A stretch of DNA of 64,000 nt from Cryptomeria japonica (Eukaryota > Streptophyta > Pinopsida > Cupressales > Cupressaceae), in NCBI RefSeq assembly GCF_030272615.1, contig NC_081412.1, forward strand, positions 475,919,657-475,983,656. Direction: 5' to 3'. The stretch's first letter is position 1, and the number at the start of each line of letters is the position of its first letter. Shown one piece after another: positions 34,031 to 43,399 of the stretch. A program made the position numbers and the translations under genes. The notes beneath the pieces are model-generated. The model was not told the origin of the DNA. It saw nothing but the letters and a program-made list of their open reading frames with translations, and did not search any database.

Positions 34031-34975
34031 TGAATCAAGGAGCACTGAGAGGGGGGTAAATTAGTGTTCTACCAATAAATAAATTTCAAACTTATTCTCA
34101 AAACACCAGAAGAAATTGCAAGAAAGTAAAATGAAAGAACACAAGATAATCAACCACAAAATCATCACACCAAGATTTTTACGTGGAAACCCAGAAAGGG
34201 AAAAATCATGGTGGGATTGGAACCCACAATATTCATATATTGGGATCAAGAATACACAAATATTACATAAGGGGAATGCACGTGCATTCAGGTGCACTAC
34301 CTAAAAACAAAGGTTCAATTACAATATGGAAGTCACACTAACTTACAGATCATTTACAATGATAACTATAATTATTTAACTCAAAAATAGCATCGAACAA
34401 TGCTTGGATGAGTTTCGGTTAAGTGCAAATAATTTTACTATAACTGCTTTGCAACTGTGCCCTGGTCTACTTCTCAGTCGGCTACCAGATCAAGAATGTG
34501 CATGTCAAACTATGCCAAAAAAGTTTGTTGATCACTACTCGCTTATATCACACCTCAAAAAGATCTTCTACATCAGTCATATATATCCACAATCACAGAA
34601 TGAAACATTCATCAAGTCGGCCATCCATATTATGCAATGTAATGTGTAACCAAGTGTCGGCTTAGACCAGGTCTCTAAAATATGTGTGGATCAACCAAAT
34701 GATGTCAAAATGATTTTTACAAGTTGGCCCTATCAGCCCAACCAGCCCATGCACGAATCTATCCACCAAAATCACCGTAAAGATTCCGGACTAAAAGTGT
34801 TCTGCTTTCCTGAAGTACCGGTGACAAATTACCGAAACACTCACTCTACCAATTACAAAAATCCATAACTATAGGATAGGATTTCCATTAAGAGTTTCCA
34901 TCAATGACAACCATAATCCATTATCCATGCATTGGTATCCACCGGATGAGTGTCAATTGCCAATAGTAATAACCT
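34031..34975 (-). repeat. Solo copia LTR, related to the Copia-1 LTR
   Basis: On the minus strand the segment contains 'ggtagtgcacctgaatgca' and 'gtgcattcccct', parallel to 'ggtagtgtgcctgaatgca' and 'gtgcattcccca' in Copia-1, and a C-run followed by CTCAGTGCTCCTTGATTCA. The end at 34031 is followed by no primer site and no copia coding, so this is a lone LTR. The other border (about 34975) and its target duplication are not resolved. The open frames inside it are spurious. Confidence 0.65.
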
Positions 34976-34979
34976 ATAA

Positions 34980-36150
34980 TGACCAAATATTTAAAATGAT
35001 AATGTATGGTGATTTTATATCATGAATGAAGTTAATTGAAAGGCTTGGTGTTATATGATGACTCTAACTTCATGCTACTTTGGCAATGATGCTATGTTGT
35101 ACTGAGAATTTTGACTAAGTGTGATTAGACCTTAGACTTGAAAGAAGTGATTTGTGGAAACAAAACTTGTGGTGTTGAGGTAAGTACTTTTCTTACCTTG
35201 CCTTGTTTTGTTATTTGATAGAAGGGAAAGAGGGAAGGGATTGAACATCATTTGTATTTAATCACCCTAGGATTATTACTCAAGTAATAAGAATTTGTAA
35301 GATTAATTTCACATAGATTTATCAATTAGCTAAATTAATTTTGGTTGATTTATATTGAATTATATATTCTCCTACACAAAGGGTGTATCCACCTTAACGT
35401 GTGACAACATTAGTATTATAACAAAAAAGACTACTATATTGAACAACTATCCCTTCTTATTAGATATGCTTATGTCAAAAGGAAATGATAAACTTAAACC
35501 CTATCTAATGTAATAATTTAGGCATATTTTAGAGACCCTAAATCATTATTTTATAAATGAATGAGTTGTCATAAATAATTATATGTTAATCTAGAATGAT
35601 AAGGTGAAATCGAATAACATGAGAGAACCTTGAGTATAATCCCTTAATGGATATTTCATGTCACAAATTAGATTATTATATTATCTAGTGGAATCAAGGA
35701 ATAATTATTCTACTTTATACATGTATATCCATGACAATGGGGTATTATCTTAGGCAAGTTATTTATGCTTATTGCTTCATTACATAATCTTAAAAAAGTG
35801 GTGATCTCAACATAATGTTACTTTAAACTATAGCATTAGCAAATAGACCGATTATGGCCTTTAGTGAGTAAATTAGGTGGGTGAGACCTAGTTTGTGAGT
35901 CTTTGCCTAGAGTGCATGAGAAAATGTTTAAATTATGCACATATTTCTTCCTTAAATTGTAAAATATTTTAATAATGACCATCTTCATCCTTGCTTATGC
36001 TTTAATGATCCATTAGTAAAGGTTCTTTTTTGAAGGAATAATGTATAGAATAAGTCTCCATCTCAAGGTTATTAGGATTTAAAATCCATTAATCATTTTA
36101 TGTATAAAATGATTAATTTATAATAATAGAAACTTTTCAATAAAAAAATT
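34980..36150. other. No gene; probably the rest of a gypsy LTR
   Basis: AT-rich, no coding or RNA gene. Its texture resembles plant gypsy LTR sequence, but I cannot prove it. Confidence 0.35.
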
Positions 36151-36161
36151 TGAAATATGTC

Positions 36162-36325
36162 CAAGGGGTTGAGCTTAGTTGGTTAAAGCATTGAGTTCTC
36201 AATGTGGAGACCCATGTTCAACTCCCATGAGGGACACCTTTGTGTAGAATTCTAAGTTGTGACTCTTGGTCTTCCATTGTTGTTTAAAAGTGGATTTCTA
36301 AGTTGTGACCCTTGGTCTTCCTAGT
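36162..36325 (+). mobile_element. Candidate tRNA-derived SINE
   Basis: A box-A-like GAGCTTAGTTGG (36171-36182) and a box-B-like TGTTCAACTCC (36215-36225) are 44 bases apart start to start, as in a tRNA. The text between holds a short anticodon-arm-like fold (CATTGAG/CTCAATG). Downstream is a non-tRNA body with a direct repeat 'ttctaagttgtgac(t/c)cttggtcttcc' at about 36249 and 36296. This fits the head and body of a plant SINE transcribed by RNA polymerase III. A clear 3' end and target duplication were not found. Confidence 0.5.
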
Positions 36326-36479
36326 TTGGTGCTCGAAAGGTACGGATTCAATATTAGTACCTTGGTATTTACCTATATGTTATATGGTAATGTCAATAAT
36401 AAATTTAGTCTTTACCTATCCATATGTTATCATATTTTAAGCATTTTAAGTTCTAGTATCCAAGTTAATGGTGGCACAA

Positions 36480-37045
36480 AAGCCAACATATCTACCTGAA
36501 CGTTTCAAAGCCCTTTCAATCCATCTCTAGTAAAGCCTGCAATAGAGTGCTTGTCTTGTCGAACTTGTCAAGGTCCTTTCAACGAAGCCTTTATCTGTAG
36601 ATTGGGTAGTCATCACATTCTAGGAAACAAATATCTCTGAGAGATGTCTTGTCAAACAGTTCACCTTTCACCCTTCAACGGGCTGCAATCAAGGCCACTA
36701 TGAGACAACATTTCTTAGGGTGTTTTGTTGAGTTGTTCACATGCGTGGATGATGCCTCCACATTTTGCGTACAAAACACCCTAAGAAATGTTGTCTCATA
36801 GTGGCCTTGATTGCAGCCGGTTGAAAGGTGAAAGGTGAACTGTTTGACAAGACATCTCCCAGAGATATTTGTTTCCTACGCAAAATGTGGAGGCATCATC
36901 CACGCATGTGAACAACTCAACAAAACACCCTAAGAAATGTTGTATCAACAAATCCATTGCCTGCGTATCCTGTGATGTAGCACTATATTTGTGGGACAGT
37001 CTAGTATTTTTCAACTTCATTTTGTTTGAATCTGGCAATCATGGT
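36480..37045. pseudogene. PPR pseudogene fragment, inverted duplication
   Basis: On the plus strand 36771-37040 gives, across frames, ELFDKTSPRDI, then SYAKCGGIIHACEQLNKTP, the PPR pattern (LFDKMP.RD..SW..., YAKCG.I..A..LF..MP). The minus strand of 36480-36770 carries the mirror copy of the same repeats, followed by decayed PPR-like text. Stops and frameshifts exclude a protein. The duplication is described separately as a repeat. Confidence 0.6.
36622..36943. repeat. Inverted repeat, 107-bp arms with 42-nt spacer
   Basis: 36622-36728 and 36771-36877 are reverse complements with three mismatches in 107 bases. The 42-base spacer 36729-36770 is itself exactly reverse-complemented at 36878-36919, and the next 24 bases (36920-36943) repeat the start of the second arm. 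So a second stem of 66 bp (36705-36770 with 36878-36943) is also possible. A transcript in either direction would fold into a long, almost perfect hairpin. Confidence 0.9.
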
Positions 37046-37049
37046 AGCC

Positions 37050-37586
37050 CATGAGACCATAGTCAGAGAGAGTTTTGTTTAAGCATTCTTTAAGGTCAGA
37101 TTTGATGTATTTTTTTATTACATAATCTATTTATTCTCTCAGTCTCTCAGTATTTACTTATAACTAAAATGCTATGATAAATTATGATAAGTACCTATTT
37201 ATTGTTTGGAATCTGTATAAGTAATGGGTATGGAGAAAATAAAAATTCCATTAAAAACTTCACTTAAGTTTCGATCAAACCTACAAGCTCAAAAACTAAC
37301 AACACAAACCTAATATTCTCTATTCATCTCACGATCTTTAGAAAAATTAGTAAAGAAAAAAATTAGGTGGGCTTTTCACAATAGAGTTTGTTGTCTTATA
37401 ATTTTTTTTTTCTGCTTCTCCTACTTTAGTCCCTGCAAAACCAGGAAGATTTTCTTGATCTATAAAAGAGATCTTGGATGTATAACTTAACAAAAACAAG
37501 AGTATAGAGGGAATACGAAAGAACAATGTTTGCCCTTTACAAAAAGAACTGAGACACCTGTAAATTTTCTTCCGTATGGCAGATTC
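37050..37586. other. No recognisable gene
   Basis: AT-rich; the minus-strand open frame at 37347-37742 exists partly because of the 60-bp duplication below and has no family motif. Confidence 0.4.
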
Positions 37587-37706
37587 CTTCATTAAAAAGA
37601 GAATTTGTTGAGTTGAAATTGGGTTACTATAACAATTTATAAATATCTTCATTAAAAAGAGAATTTGTTGAGTTGAAATTGGGTTACTATAACAATTTAT
37701 AAATAT
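37587..37706. repeat. Perfect 60-bp tandem duplication
   Basis: 37587-37646 and 37647-37706 are identical by eye at all 60 positions (CTTCATTAAAAAGAGAATTT...AATTTATAAATAT). The lack of any mismatch in this otherwise decayed region implies a recent event. Confidence 0.95.
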
Positions 37707-37709
37707 ACT

Positions 37710-38990
37710 CCTCACTTTACTGTTCTGACTAGCAGATTTCAATTATTGTTTCCACTACCCTTTCGATGCCTCACTTTTACTACCCTACGAACGCCGGTCG
37801 TTACATTCTAATTTCTCATGTGTCAGTTAAGACGTCAAATTTATTTGCAAGGTATCTGTTTACACAAATTTTTCAATTCATACACTCATTGTAGATGCCT
37901 CTCTAAATAGAAAGAGTAAGAAATTATGTGCTAAGCATTTGTATTTTGTCTTTGATCTAAGCAAAGGCCGTCCTCAAAACATTCTGTATATATATACTTA
38001 AATGTTTGAATAAAGAAAAGGTCCTCAAAACATGGTTGTATGGTAACATATCAAATGTATTTTGAATACCATCATTCTCCTAGTTGATAGGTAAAAATTA
38101 GGGAATTGTGGATAGTGTGGGAAAAATATTGTTTGAATAGAAAAGATTTGTGGATGAAGGAATAATTCAAATTTAAGATTTTACGCATGTTGAAAAATGT
38201 ATTTTATAATAGGATATAAAATAGGTATAGACATAAAGGGAATTATTAATATAAGGGTTTTTATTTATATTGATGTTTTCAAATCTGTATATATTATTCT
38301 TAGTTACATCATATTTTTTAAACTATTTTTTTCTTTCTGTCTTTTCACTTTTTAATATTTAGAACAACAATATTTTAGTTATTATTATATTAAAATTATT
38401 TAGTTTAGTTAGTTTAGGGTTATTTTCATGTAATTTAATATTTTTATGATTTATAAGTGGAATAGAAATAGATATTATTATAATATATCCTATTATTTCT
38501 AATACAACCTCATTTATGAAAATACAATACATTAAATTACTATTTCTAAGACAAGACATAATTTTTATCTACAAAATACATAATTTTAAGTTACAACTAT
38601 AAATCAAATCAGATTACATTACTATTTCTATTTCTAAATTATATAACAACAATTCTTGTTTTTACCATTAACATTATAAGATAATAATAGTCCAAAAATA
38701 TTATAATCTTAGATACTTATCTTATTATCTTCTATTACAATATTAAAAATCACTATGCAAATTTCACCATTACCATATAAAATTGTCTCTAAAACATCCA
38801 AATAAAACATAAGAAATTATTTATTTGGGAAAATGTGCCCTAGATAGTCAAGCGTTTGACAGTTTTAGGGTTCATATATCAGGCTAAAACTTTAACACAA
38901 TAAAACATATTATTGTCTCCAAACATCCAAATAAAACATAATAAGCATGTAGCTACTAGATATGAGAGAATGAAAGGTCTCTTGTGGGAT
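37710..38990. other. No recognisable gene; very AT-rich
   Basis: No coding frame or element end. It includes the 3' flank of the cysteine-rich peptide gene, where any poly(A) signals of that gene would lie. Confidence 0.4.
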
Positions 38991-38995
38991 TAAAA

Positions 38996-39214
38996 TCAAG
39001 TGTAAGAACAGCAATATCCGACTCCCTCACCACATTGTCCGATTCCGCAGCAACATTCACCCACATATACACCATCAATTTCACACTCATCATCGCTGCC
39101 GCAAGTTCTAACACTGCACACAATAGGAACCTCCGCTTCTACTATTCCTGACATAATTCCCACTGCCAATGCTATTGCTATTATTAACGCAACGCAAAAC
39201 AATTTCTTTGGCAT
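38996..39214 (-). CDS. Small secreted cysteine-rich peptide, hevein-like C-terminal half
   Basis: An uninterrupted frame of 72 codons (78 if the upstream ATG at 39232 is used). Start MPKKLFC is preferred: the TATA box puts transcription start at about 39234, nearly on the upstream ATG, and this ATG has A at -3. Residues 1-27 form a signal peptide (Lys-Lys, long hydrophobic core IIAIALAVGI, then GIVEA). The mature part has nine Cys, spaced C-x4-C-x5-C-x9-CCC-x4-C-x6-CC. The end CCCGIGQCGEGVGYCC follows the chitin-binding type-1 spacing CCSxxGxCGxxxxYC, with Ser changed to Cys and the two Trp positions lost (Ile, Gln); the Tyr stays. A secreted defence-type peptide is likely; chitin binding is doubtful. 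Confidence 0.65.
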   Translation of the reverse strand: MPKKLFCVALIIAIALAVGIMSGIVEAEVPIVCSVRTCGSDDECEIDGVYVGECCCGIGQCGEGVGYCCSYT

Positions 39215-39258
39215 TTCTTTTTCTGTTCTCATGAGTGGAATGAGAGATCATCGAATCC

Positions 39259-39266
39259 AATTTATA
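39259..39266 (-). promoter_or_regulatory. TATA box of the cysteine-rich peptide gene
   Basis: TATAAATT on the minus strand, in context CTCTATAAATTGG, 52 bases before the preferred ATG. This leaves a 5' UTR of about 20 bases. Confidence 0.5.
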
Positions 39267-39289
39267 GAGTGGAATCGCAAGGCCTTCGC

Positions 39290-40630
39290 CGTCTGTTTGT
39301 TTGGATTGCCTAAATCCATCGATTTCTACGCCATTCTGTGTAATATCGATGAGACCAATTTATTTCTACGCCATTCTCTATAAAATTATTTATCGGGTAA
39401 ACCCTGCCTAAGCCGCCTCTTATATTCTTCCAGATTTCATCTAATTTAAAACAGTGGGCAATACGGTATTTATGAATATTCGGCACTCTTATAATTTTAA
39501 TACTCCTCCTTCGCCTTTGGACTGCTCACTATGCAATGCTCAATTTCTGCGCATTATTGATCTGTGCCAAAAATTCCTTTCCTCTTCGAGATATTAACAA
39601 GATTTTATGAATAAATGTATAATATATATTTGCTACTGATATAATTTTATTTCTTTATGGTTTTGGCAATGATCCTCTGAATTAACATCTCATCACCCAT
39701 TTCTATTTGAATGTTTTTACGTGTGAAAATTTTATATAAACTATAGAAAAGTTGTGTGGAAGCTCCGCTGGTCCGCAAGATGTTTTGGGCATATCTAAAA
39801 GAATAGATTCAACATTCTCCAAGTATATGAAAACCTAAAACATTAAAAACAAATTTCACAGACGAAAAAAACATACTAAGCTACACTACACATTTCTAAA
39901 TAATAGTATTTTTAATCTATATTATTTCTATATTTAAATTTTGCATATATTTATCTTTTATTTAAAGAAAGGGTTAGGAATGGCACTAATTAATTATAAT
40001 TATTAGTGTTCGTCAAGACTTTATTGAGCAATAAATTTAATAAATTATATATGTTGTGTGTTTCTAATCAATTGAATTTAGTTCATTTCAAATGAAACCT
40101 ATTTATGTTTCTTATTTAGTCCAATATTACTGTACACATTTTATGCAATGTACAATATGTACTGATTCTTCTTATCCCTATTTCAATGTATGTATGTAGT
40201 TGTCCTCTAAACACATCATAAGAGAATCTTATGTATCTCATTTATTTATATTTATAATATTGAAATTAGCATATTTATATTATTTCCCATTTACTTTTGT
40301 AGTCACTTTTCTTACATGTCATAATACATGTACATGATAAAATAGTACATTCTCATGTGAAATATCAATCACATTTTCCTAATTTTTAGCCACTTTTATC
40401 CACACATATCTCTAAATGCATATAAGCCTATCTTATCACAATGTGCATATATCTTCATAGACCTGGTCTATGCTTCCTCATTTTGAAAACGTCTACCAGG
40501 GCTATTGCATCAGCGATGTGCCAAAGCTCCCAATTCGGCATAGGAGAGGAGGATGCAGGCTAAAGGATGAGTAGTCAGGCTTCACAACTACCAATGACAT
40601 TGTCTTGAAAGTATCTAACGCCTTTCTGAA
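39290..40630. other. No recognisable gene; upstream region of the peptide gene
   Basis: It contains a direct repeat 'atttctacgccattct' at about 39322 and 39362 in the upstream flank of the peptide gene; otherwise AT-rich without motif. Confidence 0.4.
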
Positions 40631-40689
40631 AAATATCACTCTACCCACGTTAGGCATATCCTATGATCGCTGCAGTCTTTGAGATAATG

Positions 40690-41326
40690 TCTAGAGAGGA
40701 GAGGGAGGGAGTGCCGGTTGGAGTAGATGTTTGGAATGAAATTGCTGTGTATGAAAAGAGAAGGAACCCATAAGATTCTCTTCCTGCTTCTCCTTAAGAG
40801 AATACAACTCCTCCCACACCTGGCCATTCCCATCTAAAGAACTTCCTGATGGGGTCTCTGTGATGGCCTTCCTAGCGCTACCATCTGAGCTCTTCTCCAT
40901 GCACGAGACTCTCTCTGTCTCTTGACAAAGCCACGCCATCTGCAGAGACCTCCAAAGCTTTACCAAGGCCAACATCATCTATAGAAACAACTTCTGATTG
41001 TGTACCACTGAAAACTCCCAACATCTCCGAAAACATGGCGACCATGAGACTCACACCTTCTTGCTTCCCCTGGAAGTTAGAGGGAAAACAATTTGCCTCT
41101 GCCTCAATTCTATATCTATAGCAGACCGACTCTTTCTCTGCCCCGCATGGTCTAAATTGTGCTCTGCATCCTTCTGTTGAAGACCCCATTCGTCCAAATC
41201 CTCATGGCCAGATTTTGAAGCTAATTGTCCACTCCAGGCTCTTTTCTTTAAATTCGTAAGTTCTGCTCTAAGTTTCTCAACTTCACGAGCCATTGAAATT
41301 AAATTCTTCTGGATTGCATCTTTCAT
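40690..41326 (-). pseudogene. FLX-like (FLC expressor-like) coiled-coil fragment with unknown tail
   Basis: The minus frame starts MKDAIQKNLISMAREVEKLRAELTNLKKRAW. The core (K)NLISMAREVEKLRAEL is the signature of plant FLX/FLL proteins, coiled-coil factors that in Arabidopsis act with FRIGIDA to promote FLC expression. The following SGQLASKSGHEDLDEWGLQQKDAEHN could be the divergent FLX tail. Beyond 41050 the frame breaks and continues in another (GVFSGTQSEVVSIDDVGLGK) that I do not recognise. The long N-terminal coiled coil is missing, so this is one exon or a truncated copy. Confidence 0.5.
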
Positions 41327-41354
41327 AAAAAATCAATCGATCTATGAGAAACAT

Positions 41355-41480
41355 GTTCACTACTACATATAGGGGAGGTTTAAGACGTTAATTTAAGACA
41401 AAAATTAGTTTTGTCTTGAATACATATTTTATGTTTAATTTATATTTTTAATTATTTCATTGTCTCAAATTAAGACAATA
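41355..41480. repeat. Small AT-rich inverted-repeat unit, possible MITE
   Basis: A short hairpin AAGACAAAA-ATTAG-TTTTGTCTT lies near 41393-41415. The unit is bracketed by weakly complementary AGGGGAGGTT (about 41371) and AACTTTCCCC. The start CACTACTACATATAGGGG resembles CACTA-type ends but lacks a partner. Confidence 0.25.
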
Positions 41481-41484
41481 AAAA

Positions 41485-42830
41485 ACTTTCCCCAAAAATA
41501 ATACCTCTTTTTCCCTCTTTTTTTCTCTCTCAACTCATATGTCTCTGCTTCCCCAACGGCAGGGGCATCGGCATGCGGTTATCAATGACGGGAAGGATTA
41601 GGATGGGTTTAGTTTTATCTGCAAACTCTGCCCATATTTTCCCATCGTCTTCACTGACAGGAAACTGCAAATTGAGCAGGGTTTTCCATCTCCGCCCTTC
41701 GTGCCAAACACATTGTCCCGATCTGGTTTTCCATTGGTTTAGAGATCTTGAACAAAATCTTATTCTTGTACATCAGCATCGGCATGGCCCCAGATAACTA
41801 CCCAATACTGGCATTAGAATTTTCTAATCTTCAGCTGGTTTTTTCTCTCATTTTAGAGAAATTTCTTCTTTGGTAGGGTTCTGCACATTTCATTAGGCTT
41901 TTTTTGTAGATATTTCCATTCATGCTTTGTGTGATTATCTTTGTTGGAGGGCTGTGGAAGAGTTGTCTTCACTAAACGGTGACGGAAGAGTTAAAGACTC
42001 GTGTCTGTGCTAAATAGGTTTTAACTACTGCATCCAAATCTTCAATGAAAAACTATTTACCTCTACACATAAAACGTAACTAACAAAGATCAGTATATAG
42101 ATCATTTACTTGAACATAGCGCTAAACAAAGACCTCAAATTGAATCATTTTATTATCATAACAGCTGCAATCGTAATAGTATTCTTTATAGAATTAAATC
42201 AATCGATTAAACTATTATATCAACTGGGTCATTGGAAGCTTGGGGACATCTCAAGCCGTCAAGGCTGGAGTAACAGGATACAGAACTTTTACCGTCACAG
42301 CTACCCTTTCTCTCCCTAACTGATTCCCTTTTTCCTCCCATGGCTCAAATGGTAAGAGTGGGTGATGGCAGTGATCGGCTCCTACCCTCCCCTGTAACTT
42401 TGTGCCTGGTTCATATTCGGTATATTATCTTATCTGATTGCCCACCCCCCGATCTTGAAATGAAAGCGCTGCCGATCCCATTAAGTTTGGGGTAGACACT
42501 GTGCATCATTATTTCTTGTATACATACAGATAAATCCTATTAATTTTATAGTCAGGGTAATAATTTGTTGATGATTCATGCTAGGCAGGGTATTCCCCCC
42601 ATCGCCCTCACCCAGAAAGAGACTACTCGCTCAAAGGTTTGAAAATGGTGCCAATGGCCCAATATTCGATGCATTTTACTCTGTTTCAATTCTCGGAAGT
42701 GTATTCTGCGTTGTTTTTCTGGGATCATTGCAGCGTATGTATTTGTGTATGTGATGTCATTAATTGAGGTTTTGTATTGTAATAAAAAATAAAAAAGATT
42801 CTGAAAAACAAATAACAAAATCAACTTGGG
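41485..42830. other. No recognisable gene; unique-looking DNA
   Basis: Mixed composition without transposon motifs. A box-A-like TGGCTCAAATGGTAAGAGTG at about 42342-42361 has a weak box-B-like GGTTCATATTC about 67 bases on, too far for a tRNA. Confidence 0.35.
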
Positions 42831-42832
42831 AG

Positions 42833-42945
42833 TACTATAAATAGAGGGGTCGTCTCATTTGTTTCAGACCATCGAGAATCGTACACCGCAAATGGGCTGT
42901 TAAATATCGACAGTTGCAATGTGCTGAGGTATGATTATATGCATA
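42833..42945 (+). promoter_or_regulatory. Orphan core promoter and possible first exon
   Basis: TATAAATAGAGGGG at 42837-42850 is a near-consensus plant TATA box. About 30 bases on, the sequence is non-repetitive and contains a minimal ORF (ATGGGCTGTTAA). A good donor GAG|GTATGA follows at about 42929, and an acceptor-like TTGTTTGCAG occurs at about 43627. It could be the 5' end of an unidentified gene or non-coding transcript. Confidence 0.3.
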
Positions 42946-43357
42946 TGCTTTATGTAAAGATGATTGTGGTTTCTGGTTCTGTAAGTCAGACTTTTCTTTA
43001 AATTTTCTAAACAGATTTTGGTTTTCTTTGTTGAATGAGATGTGGAGGTGCTACTGGCTACTTAGCTCTGATTTTTTATTAAGTATCCATGTTTTGGTTT
43101 TTAATGAACTTCTGAGATACCCAGTTGAAGGAATTGAAGTTTTATCGTGGTATCTGATTTCACAAGGCATGATTGAGATTGTCAGTAATGGGAATGAATG
43201 GCATACTTTTAATGTGAACGAGTTTAACTTTTTTGCCTCTTATAAGAACATGAGATACTGAAAATGGGGTAAGCTAGACCAAGAGGACCTTTAGCTATGG
43301 AAGCTCCCGACAATATGATTAGCCATTGAAGGAGCTATTTCGTTTCCTTTTTGTTAA

Positions 43358-43394
43358 AGTGTCTGTGTGCGTGTGCGCGTGCGCATGTGTGCAC
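43358..43394 (+). repeat. Alternating purine-pyrimidine (GT/GC) microsatellite
   Basis: 'gtgtctgtgtgcgtgtgcgcgtgcgcatgtgtgc': nearly perfect alternation of purine and pyrimidine, a sequence type able to form Z-DNA. Confidence 0.85.
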
Positions 43395-43399
43395 TTCAG

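Noticed and set aside
41355-41480. Complete CACTA element starting at CACTACTACATATAGGGG
   Set aside because: No matching TAGTG end in range; retained only as a low-confidence possible MITE.
42342-42420. tRNA-like box A (TGGCTCAAATGGTAAGAGTG)
   Set aside because: The only box-B-like word is about 67 bases away, too far for a tRNA or a standard SINE head, and no cloverleaf can be drawn.
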